Below are positions 1 through 10,803 of a DNA stretch of 64,000 nucleotides, piece by piece. The stretch lies in NCBI GenBank assembly GCA_018697195.1, contig CM031870.1, positions 14,974,745 through 15,038,744 on the forward strand. The letters are read 5' to 3'. Source of the stretch: Certhia americana (taxonomy: Eukaryota > Chordata > Aves > Passeriformes > Certhiidae). The position numbers and the translations under genes were made by a program. Under the pieces are notes generated by a model, which saw only the letters and a list, made by a program, of their open reading frames with translations, did no database searches and had not been told where the DNA came from. Each line of letters starts with the position of its first letter. The stretch's first letter is position 1.

Positions 1-273
1 GAGGGGTGGAGAGCCAGGCCCTGTCCCAGTGGTGGACAGGGCTGGGAGCTCTTGGCTGCTCCAGGAGGGAGCCATGGCTGCCCTCGTGTCCCCTGCTGTC
101 CCTCTGGGGTGTCCCTTGCTTTTGGGATGGGTGACTCCTCTCCCAGGAGTCCCACGGCTCGTTGCACGTGCCATTCCCCAGGGCTGAGGTGTCCTGAGCA
201 GCCTGGTGACACATCCCACAGTGCTCTCCTTGGGAAGCCATTTGAGCACTCAAATGGAGAAAACAAATGTCCC

Positions 274-320
274 TTTTTTTTTTTTTTAATTTTTTTTTTT
301 TAATCTGGGGGGGGGGGGGG
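274..320. repeat. T-rich tract followed by G14 homopolymer
   Basis: T14, AA and T-rich sequence are followed within a few bases by an uninterrupted run of 14 G (307-320). This is simple-sequence DNA, possibly prone to assembly error. Confidence 0.85.
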
Positions 321-1020
321 TGTGGTGGTTTTGAAGCTGGCAAATTTAAAGAAACACTGTTAATCGGGGTGTGGGGGAAGAGCTTTGCTCTGAGTCATGA
401 GGCTAGCCCCTGCAGGGTTTTGCTTAGTTAAGCAACTTTATCAAATCATGGAGGATACCTGAGGCTTTGGGCTATAAATGCTGAATTTACTCCTAATGCA
501 GGTCAAAAAAAGGTAATTGTGTGTGTGTGTGTGTCTCATTACTCTGCAATTTTGTAGAGCAGCTCCGTGGTAAAGGAAGAAGCTGAACAAACAACTGTGA
601 GATGCTTAGATTAGGGCAGCTGCCTGCTGAGGAAGTTTGTGCTTGTGTTTAATCAGGGATGTTGGCTGTGTAGGGCTCAGGCTTGGTCTTGTCAGCCTCT
701 GGGCTGGTCAGGGAGAGAGATTTGGAAGCAAGACCAGGGAGAGATATGCATGCATATCTCAATCTTATTTTTTAAATATGTATTTTAGGTGTTAAAATGG
801 CTTTCCTGGCTTTCCTTGTGCTTTGCTGCTTTATTAAGGGCAGTGATGTGGCTTAAACTGAGGCTTCCTGCACTTTGGGCCATGACCATCTCTCTGAGCT
901 GAAACAGGGAAAATGGTTTGCCTGGCACAGGTGGGAACCCATGGTGGGTAATCCTCACCATCACAAGGCCATGGAGTGGCAGGACAAGGGATGATGGCTT
1001 CCAGCTGACAGAGTGAGCTT
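321..1020. other. Non-coding stretch
   Basis: Apart from the GT run I see no gene, RNA or recognisable element. Open frames here lack exon-like composition and splice pairs. Confidence 0.5.
519..534. repeat. (GT)8 microsatellite
   Basis: Eight uninterrupted GT units. Confidence 0.9.
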
Positions 1021-1243
1021 AAATTGGACATTGGGGAGAAATCCTTCCCTGAGAGGGTGGTGAAGCCCTGGCACAGGGTGCCCAGAGCAGCTGGGGCTGC
1101 CCCTGGATCCCTGGAAGTGTCCAAAACCAGGCTGGATGGGGCTTGGAGCAGCCTGGGACAGGGGAAAATGTCCCTGGACATGGCAGGGGGGGCAGAGAGA
1201 TGAGCTTTAAAGCCTTTCCAAGACAATCCATCCTGGGATTTAT
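1021..1243 (+). mobile_element. CR1 LINE fragment (3' end)
   Basis: It carries the CR1 3' signature in order: ATTGGGGAGAAAT, CTGAGAGGGTGGTGAAGCC, CACAGGGTGCCCAGAGCAGC, CCTGGATCCCTGGAAGTG and TTGGAGCAGCCTGGGACA. It ends in a degraded ATCCTGGGATTTA tail. Non-coding and 5'-truncated. Confidence 0.85.
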
Positions 1244-1656
1244 GGTTCCCACCACAAGCAGCTGCAGGCTGGAGGGAAGAGAGCCCAGCTTTCTTTCCCT
1301 GCCAGTCCCTGGGACACCCACTGCCCCTCAGCACTGCTCTGGTCTCAGGAGAAGCTCCCTGAGGTTTGGGGAGAAAGCCCCATGGCTTGTTCCAATCAGA
1401 GAAATCTCTCTGACACGGCAGAAATACAACCCAAAGAGCTCTTCTTCAGTGTTTACTGTTATTTTTAGAAGACAATGAGCGAGCGGGGGGATCTGCAGGC
1501 GGAAACGATGGCTCCGAGTGCAGGCCCCCCCTCCACCCTCGCCAGGAAGCTCAGGCCACACGTGCGCCCGGCTGGGATCTTCGTAGACAAAGAGTTTCTT
1601 GATGACTTTTTTTTTTTTTTTTTTTCTTTTCCTCCTCCTCCCCCCCGCCCCTCCAG

Positions 1657-1756
1657 TTCCCTTGCCCACAGGCAAAGAGGATTTGCTGTCTGACACGCCG
1701 GAGTCTCGCAGGGTGGCAGAGCTGTGCCAGGCCGTGCCCGTTAGCAGCAGTTTGCC
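1657..1756 (+). CDS. Candidate internal exon, unrecognised protein
   Basis: A very long pyrimidine tract (T-rich 1605-1630, then C-rich) ends in CTCCAG at 1656. The open frame that follows reads PLPTGKEDLLSDTPESR and then RVAELCQAVPVSSSLP. It contains several CpGs, unlike most local sequence. The proposed donor, GTGGGT at 1757, is weak. I chose it because it leaves phase 2, which matches the only open frame of the next candidate exon at 1880. Alternative donors at 1761 and 1764 would leave phase 0. The amino-acid sequence looks protein-like but I do not recognise it. It could belong to the same gene as the exons at 46998 and 52994, or to an upstream gene. Confidence 0.33.
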
Positions 1757-1879
1757 GTGGGTGGTGGGAGAGCCACCCGTTCCCTGGGACTGGTGGGTGA
1801 CACTGGTGCTGCTGGGGATGAGCAGGGCAGGCTGAGGTGGCTCCCACACCCCTCCATCAGGTCACCCCCTCCTCGGCAG

Positions 1880-1954
1880 GACCGACCTGGACGGAGCTGG
1901 CGCTTCCCGGCTGAGCCGCAGCCTGGGGCAGCAGGGGCTGCTGCTGCAGGATGA
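1880..1954 (+). CDS. Candidate 75-nt internal exon, unrecognised protein
   Basis: The acceptor is CCCCCTCCTCGGCAG and the donor is GTATGT at 1955, both good. The length is a multiple of three, and only one of the three frames is open. That frame reads TDLDGAGASRLSRSLG, then QQGLLLQDE, and leaves GA (phase 2). The upstream intron would be only 123 bp. The phase-2 end is compatible with the acceptor at 46998 (GA plus G gives Glu). The exon could therefore precede the same second exon, with the start exon at 26298 acting as an alternative first exon. That link is inference, and the exon itself is moderately supported. Confidence 0.38.
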   Translation, partial: DRPGRSWRFPAEPQPGAAGAAAAG

Positions 1955-4765
1955 GTATGTAGCCCTGCTTCTCTTGCTCCTTTGCCGTGCCCCTTTTGGG
2001 GTGCCAGGGCTGTGTGGCAGCGTGTCACAAGGTGATGGGGGTTTGTGTGAGGCTCCTTTGGGTTGGCACTGGCCAGGTATCACTGACAGCTCCGGTGGTG
2101 CCCCTTTTCTTCTTCTACCAAGAAGAGATGCTGTGAAGAGCCAAGCTGAAAGCTGAGGGATGCTGCTCAGTTTCAGGGGTGTGACTGCTCTGGACAGGTG
2201 AGCTGGGCTCTGCCCAGGGGCACACAGCCTCATGGTGCCTTGTTTGGGGCCATGTGAATTTTGGTGCTTGCTTTCCCGTGGCAGTTGGATTTTTCTCTGT
2301 GCCTGTGATGTCTCTGTGGCAGAGGAGCCCAATTTGAAGCAGACCCTGGGCTGTGGCAGCTCTGGTGTGCTGGAGCGATGGGCAGGTGCTCCTTGCAGCA
2401 GCTGTGACCACGTGTGGGGGCCGTGTCCTGCCCTGGTGCTGGGGACAGCTTAGCCAGGGCTGTGGGCTGGCTCATGGACAGAGAGAATTCGTGTTTGTGC
2501 ACAAAAGCAGCAAAGGCTCTTTGATGCAGCTTGTGACTGTCATAGCATGGCACGGTCCCTGCTCTTCATGGTCTGGTCCCCTTGCACAGCTCCAGCCAGG
2601 ATCTGCAATGTGTGGAGCCAGCTCTGGAAGCAAAGGTCTGTGTGCAGGGAGGAGGAGGGCACGGCTGCTGGTTGGGAATGAAATGGAAGAGCTGCTGCTA
2701 TTTTGGGGACATAGTGATGCAGCCCACCCTGCCTGCATCTGCCAGGGTGTGGCTGACAGCTCCCCATCCAAACAGGCTGCTGGGTGCCTCGGGTGGCTCG
2801 TCCTGCCCTGCTCTGCATCCAGAGACATTGTGTCTTGCCTTTAATGAGTTTTGTCTCCAGCTGGAAGGCAAGGGAGCCGCTGTTTCTGAGAGCTTGCCAG
2901 TCCTAACAGAGTGAGTGTTTCACGTGGACTGGGCAGCAGTGCCTGTCCCTGCTGGGCAGCAGCGTGGAGGGGAGGCTGCAGAGGAGCAGGGCTCTGTCCA
3001 TCCTGCCATGGCAGGGCTGAAGGCTGGCAGGCAGGCTCTGGCAGCTCTCACCTCCCTCCTCTGAGCTCCTCCCAATGCCTTTGCCTCTGTGGGATGTCTG
3101 ATCCCTCTGCTTCTGTTCTGGCTCATCCCCTGTGCTGGTCCTGTGTGTCTGGTGCTGCCTGCTTTGCTCTTGGAGGGTTTAAACCACGGCACCTTCTCAG
3201 ACCGAGGTGCCTTTGGTCTCAGCCTGGGAAGCAAAGCCCATCCCAAGGGGTTTAAATAAAGGCTGTGTGTGCAGCACTGTCTGGCTGGTCTCCTGCCCCT
3301 CTGCTGTGGTATTGAGGAGATGTTGTGTTGTACAGACCTGTGAGCAGCGTGTCTGTATCCCTGCCTGTGGACATGTGCAGCTCTGCTCCCTCCCTGAGCT
3401 GGGGGAAAACTTTATAACTTGCAGCAGTGCTCTGCCAGATCCCCACCCCGACCTGGCTGTGGTAATTCTTTGTGGCATTGCTCCTGTTCCACATGACGCC
3501 TGAAAGTTTCTCTGTCTTTTGTTTTCATCCTCATCTTTCCCAGATGCCTGCTCTTGGAAAGGGTGAGGGGATTTGGCAGCTTGGGCAGCCCCTTTGAGGG
3601 CTGCAGGGCTGTGCAGTGCCATCGTGCTGTCCCTGCCTGGGGGCACAGGGGGCTCCTGGCATGCTGGGGTGCCTGGTGTGGTGTGAAGCTTTCCTTTCTG
3701 ACAACAGAGTGGGTGGGCAGGGATTGAGAGTCCTGCCCTGTGCCAGCTCCTGCCAGCTGGTCTGGATCAGGATGGCTGCAGAGGCTGGCAGCTTTCAGCT
3801 CTCCTCCTGTCTGAGCAGTGACTGTGTCAGTCTCACTTCCTCCTCATTAAGTGCTTAGCTGGTGGCACATGCAATAGTTAAGGGCACAAAACTCTTTCAG
3901 TGAATATGAATTAAAAGCAAGAGCAGACAAACAAAACCAATCCAGGCTCCCAGGGACTCCTGAATGGTCTGTGTTTGCTCTTGGCAAAAGGGGGTTTTCT
4001 CTCCTTTCTTTTGAAGGAACCTGCTGAAGTTGTTTATTTCCTGGCTCGCTGGGCTGGGACCATTTTATGCAAAAAAGTCAAAATCATTAATGTAAAAACA
4101 AGAGTTTGCCAGGCCAGTGAACTTCAGTCTTCAAAAACTGCAGAAGATTGGGCTAAAAATGCAGTGACTGAATGTATGAGCTCAACCCTTTTTGGAGAGA
4201 AGACAGGTGGGACTGTTCCTGTACAGGATCCTGTGGTTTTTCATCCCTGGCTGTCAGTGCTAGTGCTCTGGAGTGTGGAATAAATCCTCTTCTGGGAAGC
4301 AGCTGCTGCAAATCCATGGTTCCAAACCTGCAGCGAGCACCCTTTTGGTCCCGTGCACATCTGGACAGTTTTACTTTGTCTGATAGAACACTCAGCCAGC
4401 TCCTGTGGCAGCACTGAAAAAGTGGGAGGAGTAACACAGGTTTTGTGGTAGCACAGCTGTGCTTCTCTTGGTCTCTGGCCTGCAGGGACAGCAAGAGGGG
4501 ACCTTTCCCATGGTGGGTTTGTGCCCAAGCACCCTCTCTGCAGAGGGAAAAGCCAGGTGTCTGTCCCAAGTCAGAGGTATGGGTGCTCACAGCTTCTTGC
4601 ACGTACTTTCCTCAATCTCTTGGCCCCAGCTGGGCAAGTTCTGGTGAGCAAACATCTGGCCAGAGGTGCCTGAACAGGCTCTGGGGGAGACAAGAAGCAG
4701 CATCCCATCACAGCTCCTTTTGGGTCTGTCCTCTAAGGACAAAAAATGATTTTCTTTCCATTCCA
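1955..4765. other. Non-coding stretch, no element recognised
   Basis: Ordinary TG/CA-rich avian intronic or intergenic sequence. The in-frame extension of the 1880 exon past its donor (to a stop at 2156) is Leu/Cys-rich and looks like intron read-through. No repeat family was recognised. Confidence 0.45.
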
Positions 4766-5472
4766 TGATCTAGTGGTTTGAACACCAGGTCTGCTAAGGA
4801 AGGCAGGAGCCTCCCTTGGGATGGAGAATACAAACTCCTCCCTCTGAAGTATTATAATTTTGAAATTAAGGGGCTCTCAGGTGAAGATATGGGGATAGGA
4901 ATAACAGTTCTTTATTAGGAGAAATAAATATGAGTATTACAAAAAAATTCAACCCACTGCCAGAGTCAGGCTCCCAGCTGCCCCCTGTGTGTCAGGGGTT
5001 GGTCAGGGGATTGGTGGCAGTGCCATCCATGGTGGCTGCAGTGTCCATTGGCCGATGTTGCTCTGCTGGAGGCAGGGGTCCTGAGAAATGGGTGAGTTTC
5101 CCTCTGAGGGTCCAGTGGGGAGAGCTGGGGCTGGTGTTCCTCTGGGATTGCAGTGGGAAAGGCTTGCTTGGTGTTCCCAACTCCAGTTGTATCCAGGTGG
5201 GAATGTTTTGGATGTTCCCATCCCAGATTGGATCCATAGGAATGTTTGGTGTTGGAATGTTTGGTGTTCCCAACTCCAGACTGGATCCAGGTAGGAATGT
5301 CACTCCTCCCCTGGCTTCAGCATCTCCCAGGACTGATGGAATTTTCTCGGTGAGACTCCCTCGCCCATCAGCAGAAGATCTCTGCCTGGAGGGAGGATGG
5401 ATCCTGGCAGAGATTAAGCAAACTGCCCCAGCTGGTTTTTACCAGCTGGACCATTGACAGACAATTACCCTT
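4766..5472 (-). mobile_element. Solo LTR, family K, copy 1 (endogenous retrovirus)
   Basis: It aligns along most of its length with 52042-52712. Shared landmarks are GTGGTTTGAACACCAGG, CAGGAGCCTCCCTTGG, GGGGCTCTCAGG, AACAGTTCTTTATTAGG (a reverse-strand polyadenylation signal), GGTGGCAGTGCCATCC and AGCAGAAGATCTCT. The orientation of AATAAA puts the element on the minus strand. Copy 1 has an internal partial duplication around 5160-5300 (TGGTGTTCCCAACTCCAG repeated). It is cut at its right end by a C24 run, so the terminus seen in copy 2 is missing. No coding frame. Confidence 0.7.
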
Positions 5473-5496
5473 CCCCCCCCCCCCCCCCCCCCCCCC
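5473..5496. repeat. C24 homopolymer
   Basis: Uninterrupted run of 24 C at the right border of the LTR. G-quadruplex-prone on the minus strand. Confidence 0.95.
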
Positions 5497-6028
5497 GTTC
5501 ACTTGCTTGTGTGCATTAATCCAATTTCAGTCCTGGCTGGCTGAGAGCAGGAGCCCTGATTAGCAGGTGTGACTAAAGATGTGATTCAAATATTTCTTTT
5601 GCATCAGTGTCCAGCTCTAGTGAAGCAAAGAATGACTTGCACATCATGGTCTCTGTTGTATTTCCCCCCTCCCAAGTTTCCTTTGATTGTAAATGCTGGA
5701 GCAGCAGCAGTTCCATCGTGGAGACTGAAGCCAGGCTGAGATTTGTCTGAAATTCAGTGATGCTGAAAACTGGCAGCTGCCTTTTCCTGTCTGTCACAGG
5801 GTGAATGTGCAACAGGCAGTGAGCGACAGGCATGTCAGGGTTTGGGGGCTAAAAGCACAGGTGTTGTGAGCTGAAACAGAGGAAAATGGAGCAGTGTTGT
5901 GCACAAAAAGCACTGAGAGGCCTCATTTTACTGGGTGAGTTTTTCCTCTATTATCCCTAATGGAGGGAAACTTGCTGCTGAAGGTTTCTGTTCTGCCAGC
6001 TTTTGGCACTTCCCTGGGTTTTGCTAAC
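5497..6028. other. Non-coding stretch
   Basis: No gene or element recognised between the poly-C run and the minisatellite. Confidence 0.45.
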
Positions 6029-6330
6029 AAAATCCCAGTGAGGATCCCTGAAAATCCCAGTGAGGATCCCTGAAAATATCCACCCCCCAACAACCCCCCA
6101 CCCCCCCACCCCCCCCCCCCCCCACCCCCGCCCCCTCTTTGCGCTCCCGTGTGACCACCCTCCCCCCGCTCGTGGCGCCCCGCCCTCGTAGGGCCACCGA
6201 GAGCCCGCCGACCAGTTTGCGGAAAGTCCTTGTTTCCCTGCAAAATCCCAGTGAGGGTCCTTGCAAACCCCAATGAGCATTCCTGCAAATCCCAGTGAAC
6301 ATTCCTGCAAATCCCAGTGAGGATCCCTCA
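6029..6330. repeat. About 22-bp minisatellite split by a C-rich, CpG-rich segment
   Basis: Units of the type AAATCCCAGTGAGGATCCCTG occur at 6029-6078 and again at 6240-6330 as degenerate copies (GAGGGTCC, GAGCATTCC, GAACATTCC, GAGGATCC). Between them lie a C-rich tract (6083-6126) and about 100 bp with many CpGs that do not resemble the unit. Confidence 0.75.
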
Positions 6331-6799
6331 GGGGAGCTGTGGCTCCCCCTTGCCAAGGCTCCCTGTGCTTCAGCTGTTCCCCTGGGGACAGCACCCCTGT
6401 CACCCTCAGCAGTGTCTGCTGCTGGTCTCACCCTGTTTAACCCTTTTCTTTCCCATCTCCATGCTCCCTGGGGTGGCAGGCTGGCCCAGAACAGCCTGGG
6501 TTTGTGCTGCTGGCCTTTTCCCCCTGTAGTGTGGCTGATCCTCACCAGTTCCCACTCCTGGAGAGGGTTTTTGTTTCCCCAGCAGTTCATCCCTTGGTTT
6601 CTAAGCAGGGCATGTCACCTCTCTCAGCACCCGAGGCTGCAGGCTAACGAGCACGGGGTAATGTCTTTAATAAATGGCCATCAGCGTGGCAATGAGTGAA
6701 TGCTTTGGGCACTCTTGCCAAGCTGTGTGTGTCTGCTGGGGTCAGGAGGAAGCACAGATAAATTCTGGCTGCTGGTGTCAAATAGAGGGGAGGAAGGAT

Positions 6800-6960
6800 A
6801 TATGAATGTGAAAGCCCATAGTTCTTACTCACACCTCTGCCTTTTACTGCCGAATAAGAAATGAGTGTAATCCATTAGCTAATGCAATCTATCATCAGCC
6901 ACTGATTGATAATCATCCCAAAAGAGGGCAGCACATCCTGGTTTAATATCAGAGCAAGGA
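6800..6960. promoter_or_regulatory. AT-rich candidate conserved non-coding element
   Basis: Unlike its surroundings, this stretch is rich in homeodomain-type cores: ATTAGCTAATGCAAT and CACTGATTGATAATC within about 60 bp. It contains no transposon signature. A regulatory role is inferred from composition only. Confidence 0.2.
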
Positions 6961-7017
6961 AGGGAGGTCTGTCTCCTCATTGAGAGAGACTCAGGCTCAT
7001 GGCTGCTGGGATCTGAC

Positions 7018-7243
7018 AATCATGGAATGCTTTGGGTTGGAAGGGACAGTAAAGTTCATTTCATTCCACCCCCTGCCATGGGCAGAGACATCTCCCACTG
7101 TCCCAGGCTGCTCCAAGCCCCATCCAACTTGGCCTTGGACACTTCCAGAGATCCAGGGGCAGCCCCAGCTGCTCTGGCACCCTGTGCCAGGGCCTGCCCA
7201 CCCTCCTAGGGAACAATTCCTGCCCAATATCCCATTTAAATCT
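7018..7243 (-). mobile_element. CR1 LINE fragment (3' end)
   Basis: Reverse complement of the CR1 3' signature: ATCATGGAATGCTTTGGG, CCCCCTGCCATGGGCAGAGACA, CAGGCTGCTCCAAGCC, GATCCAGGGGCAGCC, and GGAACAATTCCTGCCCAATATCCCATTTA at its inner end. Confidence 0.88.
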
Positions 7244-7249
7244 TCCCTC

Positions 7250-8192
7250 TTGTAGTTTAAACTGAGTGCTTCTATATGCTAAGCTAACAGAGCAAAAATG
7301 GAGTGCAGTTATGCTCTCAAGGTCTTTTAAAGCCTCAACTACTCGATTATGAGCTGTTAACTAATTTATTTTAACTTCTAAGCTGATAACTAATTACCCA
7401 TGTCTCACACTGCGGGTTTTTCCAACCAATCACACAAAATCACCCAAACTTGTGAAGAAGGAGGAGAAGAAGAAGAAGGAGAAGGAGAAAAAGGAGAAGA
7501 AGAAGAAGAAGAAGGAGAAGGAGAAAAAGGAGAAGAAGAAGGAGAAGGATGAGAAGAAGAAGGAGGAGAAGAAGAAGGAGGAGAAGAAGAAGGAGGAGAA
7601 GAAGAAGGATGAGAAGGAGGAGGAGGAGAAGGAGGATGAGGAGGAGAAGGAGGAGAAAAAGAAGGAGGAGAAGAAGAAGGAGGAGGAGAAGAAGAAGGAG
7701 GAGGAGAAGAAGAAGGAGAAAAAGGAGGAGGAGAAGAAGAAGGAGGAGGAGAAGAAGGAGGAGGAGGAGAAGAAGGAGGAGGAGGAGAAGAAGGAGGAGG
7801 AGGAGAAGGAGGAGGAGGAGGAGAAGAAGGAGGAGGAGAAGAAGGAGGAGGAGGAGGAGAAGAAGAAGGAGGAGGAGAAGAAGGAGGAGGAGGAGAAGAA
7901 GGAGGAGGAGGAGAAGAAGGAGAAGGAGGAGAAGGATAAGAAGAAGAAGGAGAAGAAGATGACTATGCCTTAAACCCTCTATCTTGTTTCACATTTATTA
8001 CTCTATTCCAAAACCCCAAACTGTAAATCTCTCACCCTGTGAGATAACACACTTCTATTCAACTACACACTCACAGCTATCACTCAGCTTTGGGAGCCTT
8101 TCCCAAGGCCTCAGCTCAAATGCAGTGTATCTTTGAGGATCATTCCCTGTCAGCACAGAAAGTCTGGAATTCTCTGTGCCCAGGGTTCCAAC
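7250..8192 (-). mobile_element. LTR, family J, copy 1, carrying a large purine array
   Basis: Both arms match the LTR at 62541-63025. The left arm has GAGTGCTTCT, AAAAATGGAGTGCAG, and CACACAAAATCACCCAAACTTGT; the right arm has GACTATGCC, ACCCTGTGA, AGCACAGAAAG and CTCTGTGCCCAGGGTTCCA. In the intact copy the arms are joined by a short AAAGAAGAAGA motif; here the array at 7454-7959 replaces it. No coding frame other than the Lys/Glu translation of the array. Confidence 0.7.
7454..7959 (+). repeat. About 500-bp GAA/GGA polypurine array inside the LTR
   Basis: A continuous mixture of GAA and GGA triplets with a few GAT interruptions. The + strand has no pyrimidine other than those few T. The Lys/Glu and Arg open frames across it follow from the repeat and are not genes. 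Homopurine-homopyrimidine mirror repeats of this kind are known to form triplex DNA. Confidence 0.97.
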
Positions 8193-9089
8193 AGCTGGTG
8201 GATGAGCTGTGCTGGTTTTTGGGAAGCCCAGCCACCACTCAGTTCCCTTGTGATACTGCAGGGAGGGATGGGGGAGAGGTGCAGGGGACCTCTCACATGG
8301 GCAATGCCAGGGTGGGGCACTTGCAGCCTTTCCCTGCATCTCCCTGTTCCCATGCAGCCTGACAAACACCAGCACAGCACTCCTGGGATGTGGTGGCACC
8401 CGTGGGGATTGCTGGGCAGGTTTTTAAGGGCAGTCATGCCACCTGAACTGGGGAAGGTGTGAGCACCAGGGTTTGTACGAGGAGTGAGAAACAGGTACTG
8501 TCACATCTGACAGTTTCACTGCAGCAGGGGTTAAACACATCTGTTTAGTCTCTGCCCATGAGGTTTGCTTTCCAGAGTGGGGAGAACACTTCTTCCTGAT
8601 TCCCTGTGTATTTGGTGGTGTTTTTTGCATTAAGTTGCAGGGAGAATTTGCATTTCTGGGGAGGATCCCTTGGGCTGAGCTGTCCTGGCTGTTCAGCAGC
8701 CATCAGTGGTCACTGCTGAATGTTCCCACCTGTGAGATCCATGCTGAGCTCACCTAAGAGTGAGCCCAGGGTGTGGGGTGAAGGCAGTGTGTGTGTGTGA
8801 GAGACATAGGCAGCAGGGCTGCTCACATCCCAGAGCTGGGAAATGAAGGAAGTGGGATAAAACATGTTGTCCTTGGGGGTTTGTTTTGCTGCATATGGAA
8901 ATCATTGCTGGCAGGGATGTGAAGTGCAAGTGCTGGGAAGGGACAGGATGAGCCAGGAAGGGACAGGGGCAGGGGCACAGCCCCCGCTTGGATCTGACCC
9001 CCTGAAGGAACTCTTTGGAGCCCCGGCTCTCTGCCAGTCTGTGGTCAAAAGGAAAACAGGCATGATAAAGGGATTTTAGTTGGGATGTG
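8193..9089. other. Non-coding stretch
   Basis: No gene or element recognised. A short GTGTGTGTGTG run lies near 8790. Confidence 0.45.
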
Positions 9090-9720
9090 TCAAACCATAC
9101 AAGAGAGCTGGAGAGGGATTTGGGACAAGGGATAGAGGGACAGGACACAGGGAATGGCTTCCCACTGCCAGAGGGCAGGGATAGATGGGATATTGGGCAG
9201 GAATTGTTCCCTGGGAGGGTGGGCAGGCTCTGGCACAGGGTGCCCAGAGCAGCTGTGGCTGCCCCTGGATCTCTGGAAGTGTTTCACACCGGGTTGGACG
9301 GGGCTTGGTGTCACACTACAACACAAAATAAACACACACACTCACTATGACTCTCTTCACAAAGAAGGGAGAAAAAGAGAAAGTTTATTGTGTGACTTCA
9401 ATAGATATACTATTCCAAAGGTGACCAGGGATTGGAGGGTAAAATTGCCACCGCTCCAACCACACTGGTCAAACCAAGAGTCTATCAATTCTTGCTTCCT
9501 CTAGAAAGGAATGCAAAACAATCATTGTTTACATGAAAGTAACGAGAACTCCACTACAAAAATGTAAAACATCAGAAGGCTGAGAAAAACATTCAAAGAT
9601 CAGGGTGACAGCTTGGAGCAACCTGGGGTGAGAGAGTGTTCCTGCCCATGGCAGGGGTGGAATGGGATGGGCTTTAAGGTCCCTCCCAACCCAAACCCAG
9701 ACCATTCTGTGATTCTGTAA
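9090..9720 (+). mobile_element. CR1 LINE fragment interrupted by a solo LTR
   Basis: The 5' part (9090-9308) and 3' part (9611-9720) are in register for CR1. The left piece stops at GGGGCTTGG and the right resumes at GCTTGGAGCAACCTGGGG, ending in ACCATTCTGTGATTCTG. The intervening 302 bp is the LTR described next. Confidence 0.88.
9309..9610 (-). mobile_element. Solo LTR, family M, with perfect 6-bp target-site duplication
   Basis: It starts TGTCAC and ends GTGACA, a perfect 6-bp terminal inverted repeat of the TG..CA type. It is flanked by GCTTGG on both sides (9303-9308 and 9611-9616). The reverse complement matches 58795-59098: AGCCTTCTGATG, TTGCATTCCT-TCTAGAGGAAG, CCTCCAATCC, and CACAATAAACTT with the polyadenylation signal. 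The 6-bp duplication is typical of beta/alpha-type (class II) retroviral integrases. No internal genes remain. Confidence 0.88.
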
Positions 9721-10366
9721 AACCCCTCCTGTCTTGGTTTTCTGTTGATACAGGAGTGCTCTGGTGGCCCCTCTGTGTGCCCCAGGCCCTTGCATGAGGG
9801 GGTACCTGTGCTGGCCCCCTGCCTGCTCTCACAAGTGGGGCAGGCAGGAGAAGGGGAGTGCTGGACACTCGTGTCTGCACGTGGGTTGCCACCTCCAAGT
9901 GAAAAGCAGCTCCAGTGGTGGAGCTCTCCCTCATCTTTTCCCCAAAGCTAACTTTGCCTTTGCAGGCACAAAGGCAGGTCTGTGTCCCTGCCTTGGCAGG
10001 GCTCGTCGTGGCCCAGTGCTGGCTTTGTGTGCCCTGGGCTCCCAGAGCTGCAGATGGGCTGGGGTGAGTGGCTGCTCAATACCCGCCTTGTCTGGGGCCA
10101 CCCTGCCTCCCCTGGGGGTGCTGCCCGTGCCCCCCTTGCTGCTGCTCTGGGTCCCCAGCACCCCTGGCACTGCCTGGGGGCACAGAGCTGCTGTGCCAGC
10201 CCTGTCTGTCCCCACTGGTCCCCTTGCTCCTGTCCTCTGAGCAGGGAGTGGGATCCACCCCAAGGGCATCCTGCTCGGATGGAGTTGCACCAACTCAGCC
10301 TTTGCCATCTGCACTGCTGCCATGTGGGTGAGAGAGAGGAGAAAGCAGAGAATGGAGGGATAGCAA

Positions 10367-10803
10367 TGATGCTTTAAGTTTTAGCTATTATATTCTTAGA
10401 CTCTGGGCTGTTTTGGTGGGGAGTTTTAGGTTTCATATTCAGTGCTGCTGAGCACTCTTCACAGAGTAGGGAGACAAAACAATTCCTTCTCCAGCTTGGC
10501 ACCAAGGACAACTTTCAGGCCCAGGAACAAAACCAAGGGTGAAGTGAGAAGGAAAACCAAGGAGGATGGAGCTTCATAACCTGGAGCTGGAATTCGACAA
10601 TGAACTCCAATGTGTTGATGGAGCAGAACTTATCAAAGTGTGAGACCTTGTCCATTCTGTTCCCATTTTGGGATCACCTTGGGTGTGGCCCAGTCAGGCT
10701 CTTGTGCTGCCCAGGTGTGCCCAGTGAGGCCTTTTAATAAATCCCTGCTTTCTCCTTTTGCTCTGTCTAATCTCTGTTTCAGCTCAACTTCTAGAAGGCA
10801 TCA
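10367..10803 (+). mobile_element. Solo LTR, family I, copy A
   Basis: Begins TGATGCTTTAAG and ends AAGGCATCA. Landmarks shared with the other four copies are GGGCTGTTTTGGTGGGGAG, TTTCAGGCCCAGGAACAAAA, GGATGGAGCTTCATAACCTGG, and TTTTAATAAATCCCTGC (polyadenylation signal). This is the only copy of the family in sense orientation to the predicted gene. The flanks (GCAA, CTTT) show no target-site duplication, so the site may have been rearranged. Confidence 0.8.

Noticed and set aside
1469..1605. Possible exon after TTACTGTTATTTTTAG with an open frame containing PAGIFVDKEFLDD
   Set aside because: The acceptor is good and the frame protein-like, but no donor gives a phase compatible with the next candidate exon, and the frame runs into the T-rich tract.
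7452..7973. Lys/Glu-rich and poly-Arg open frames of 137-173 codons
   Set aside because: Direct translation of the GAA/GGA array inside an LTR; there is no non-repeat sequence in the frames.
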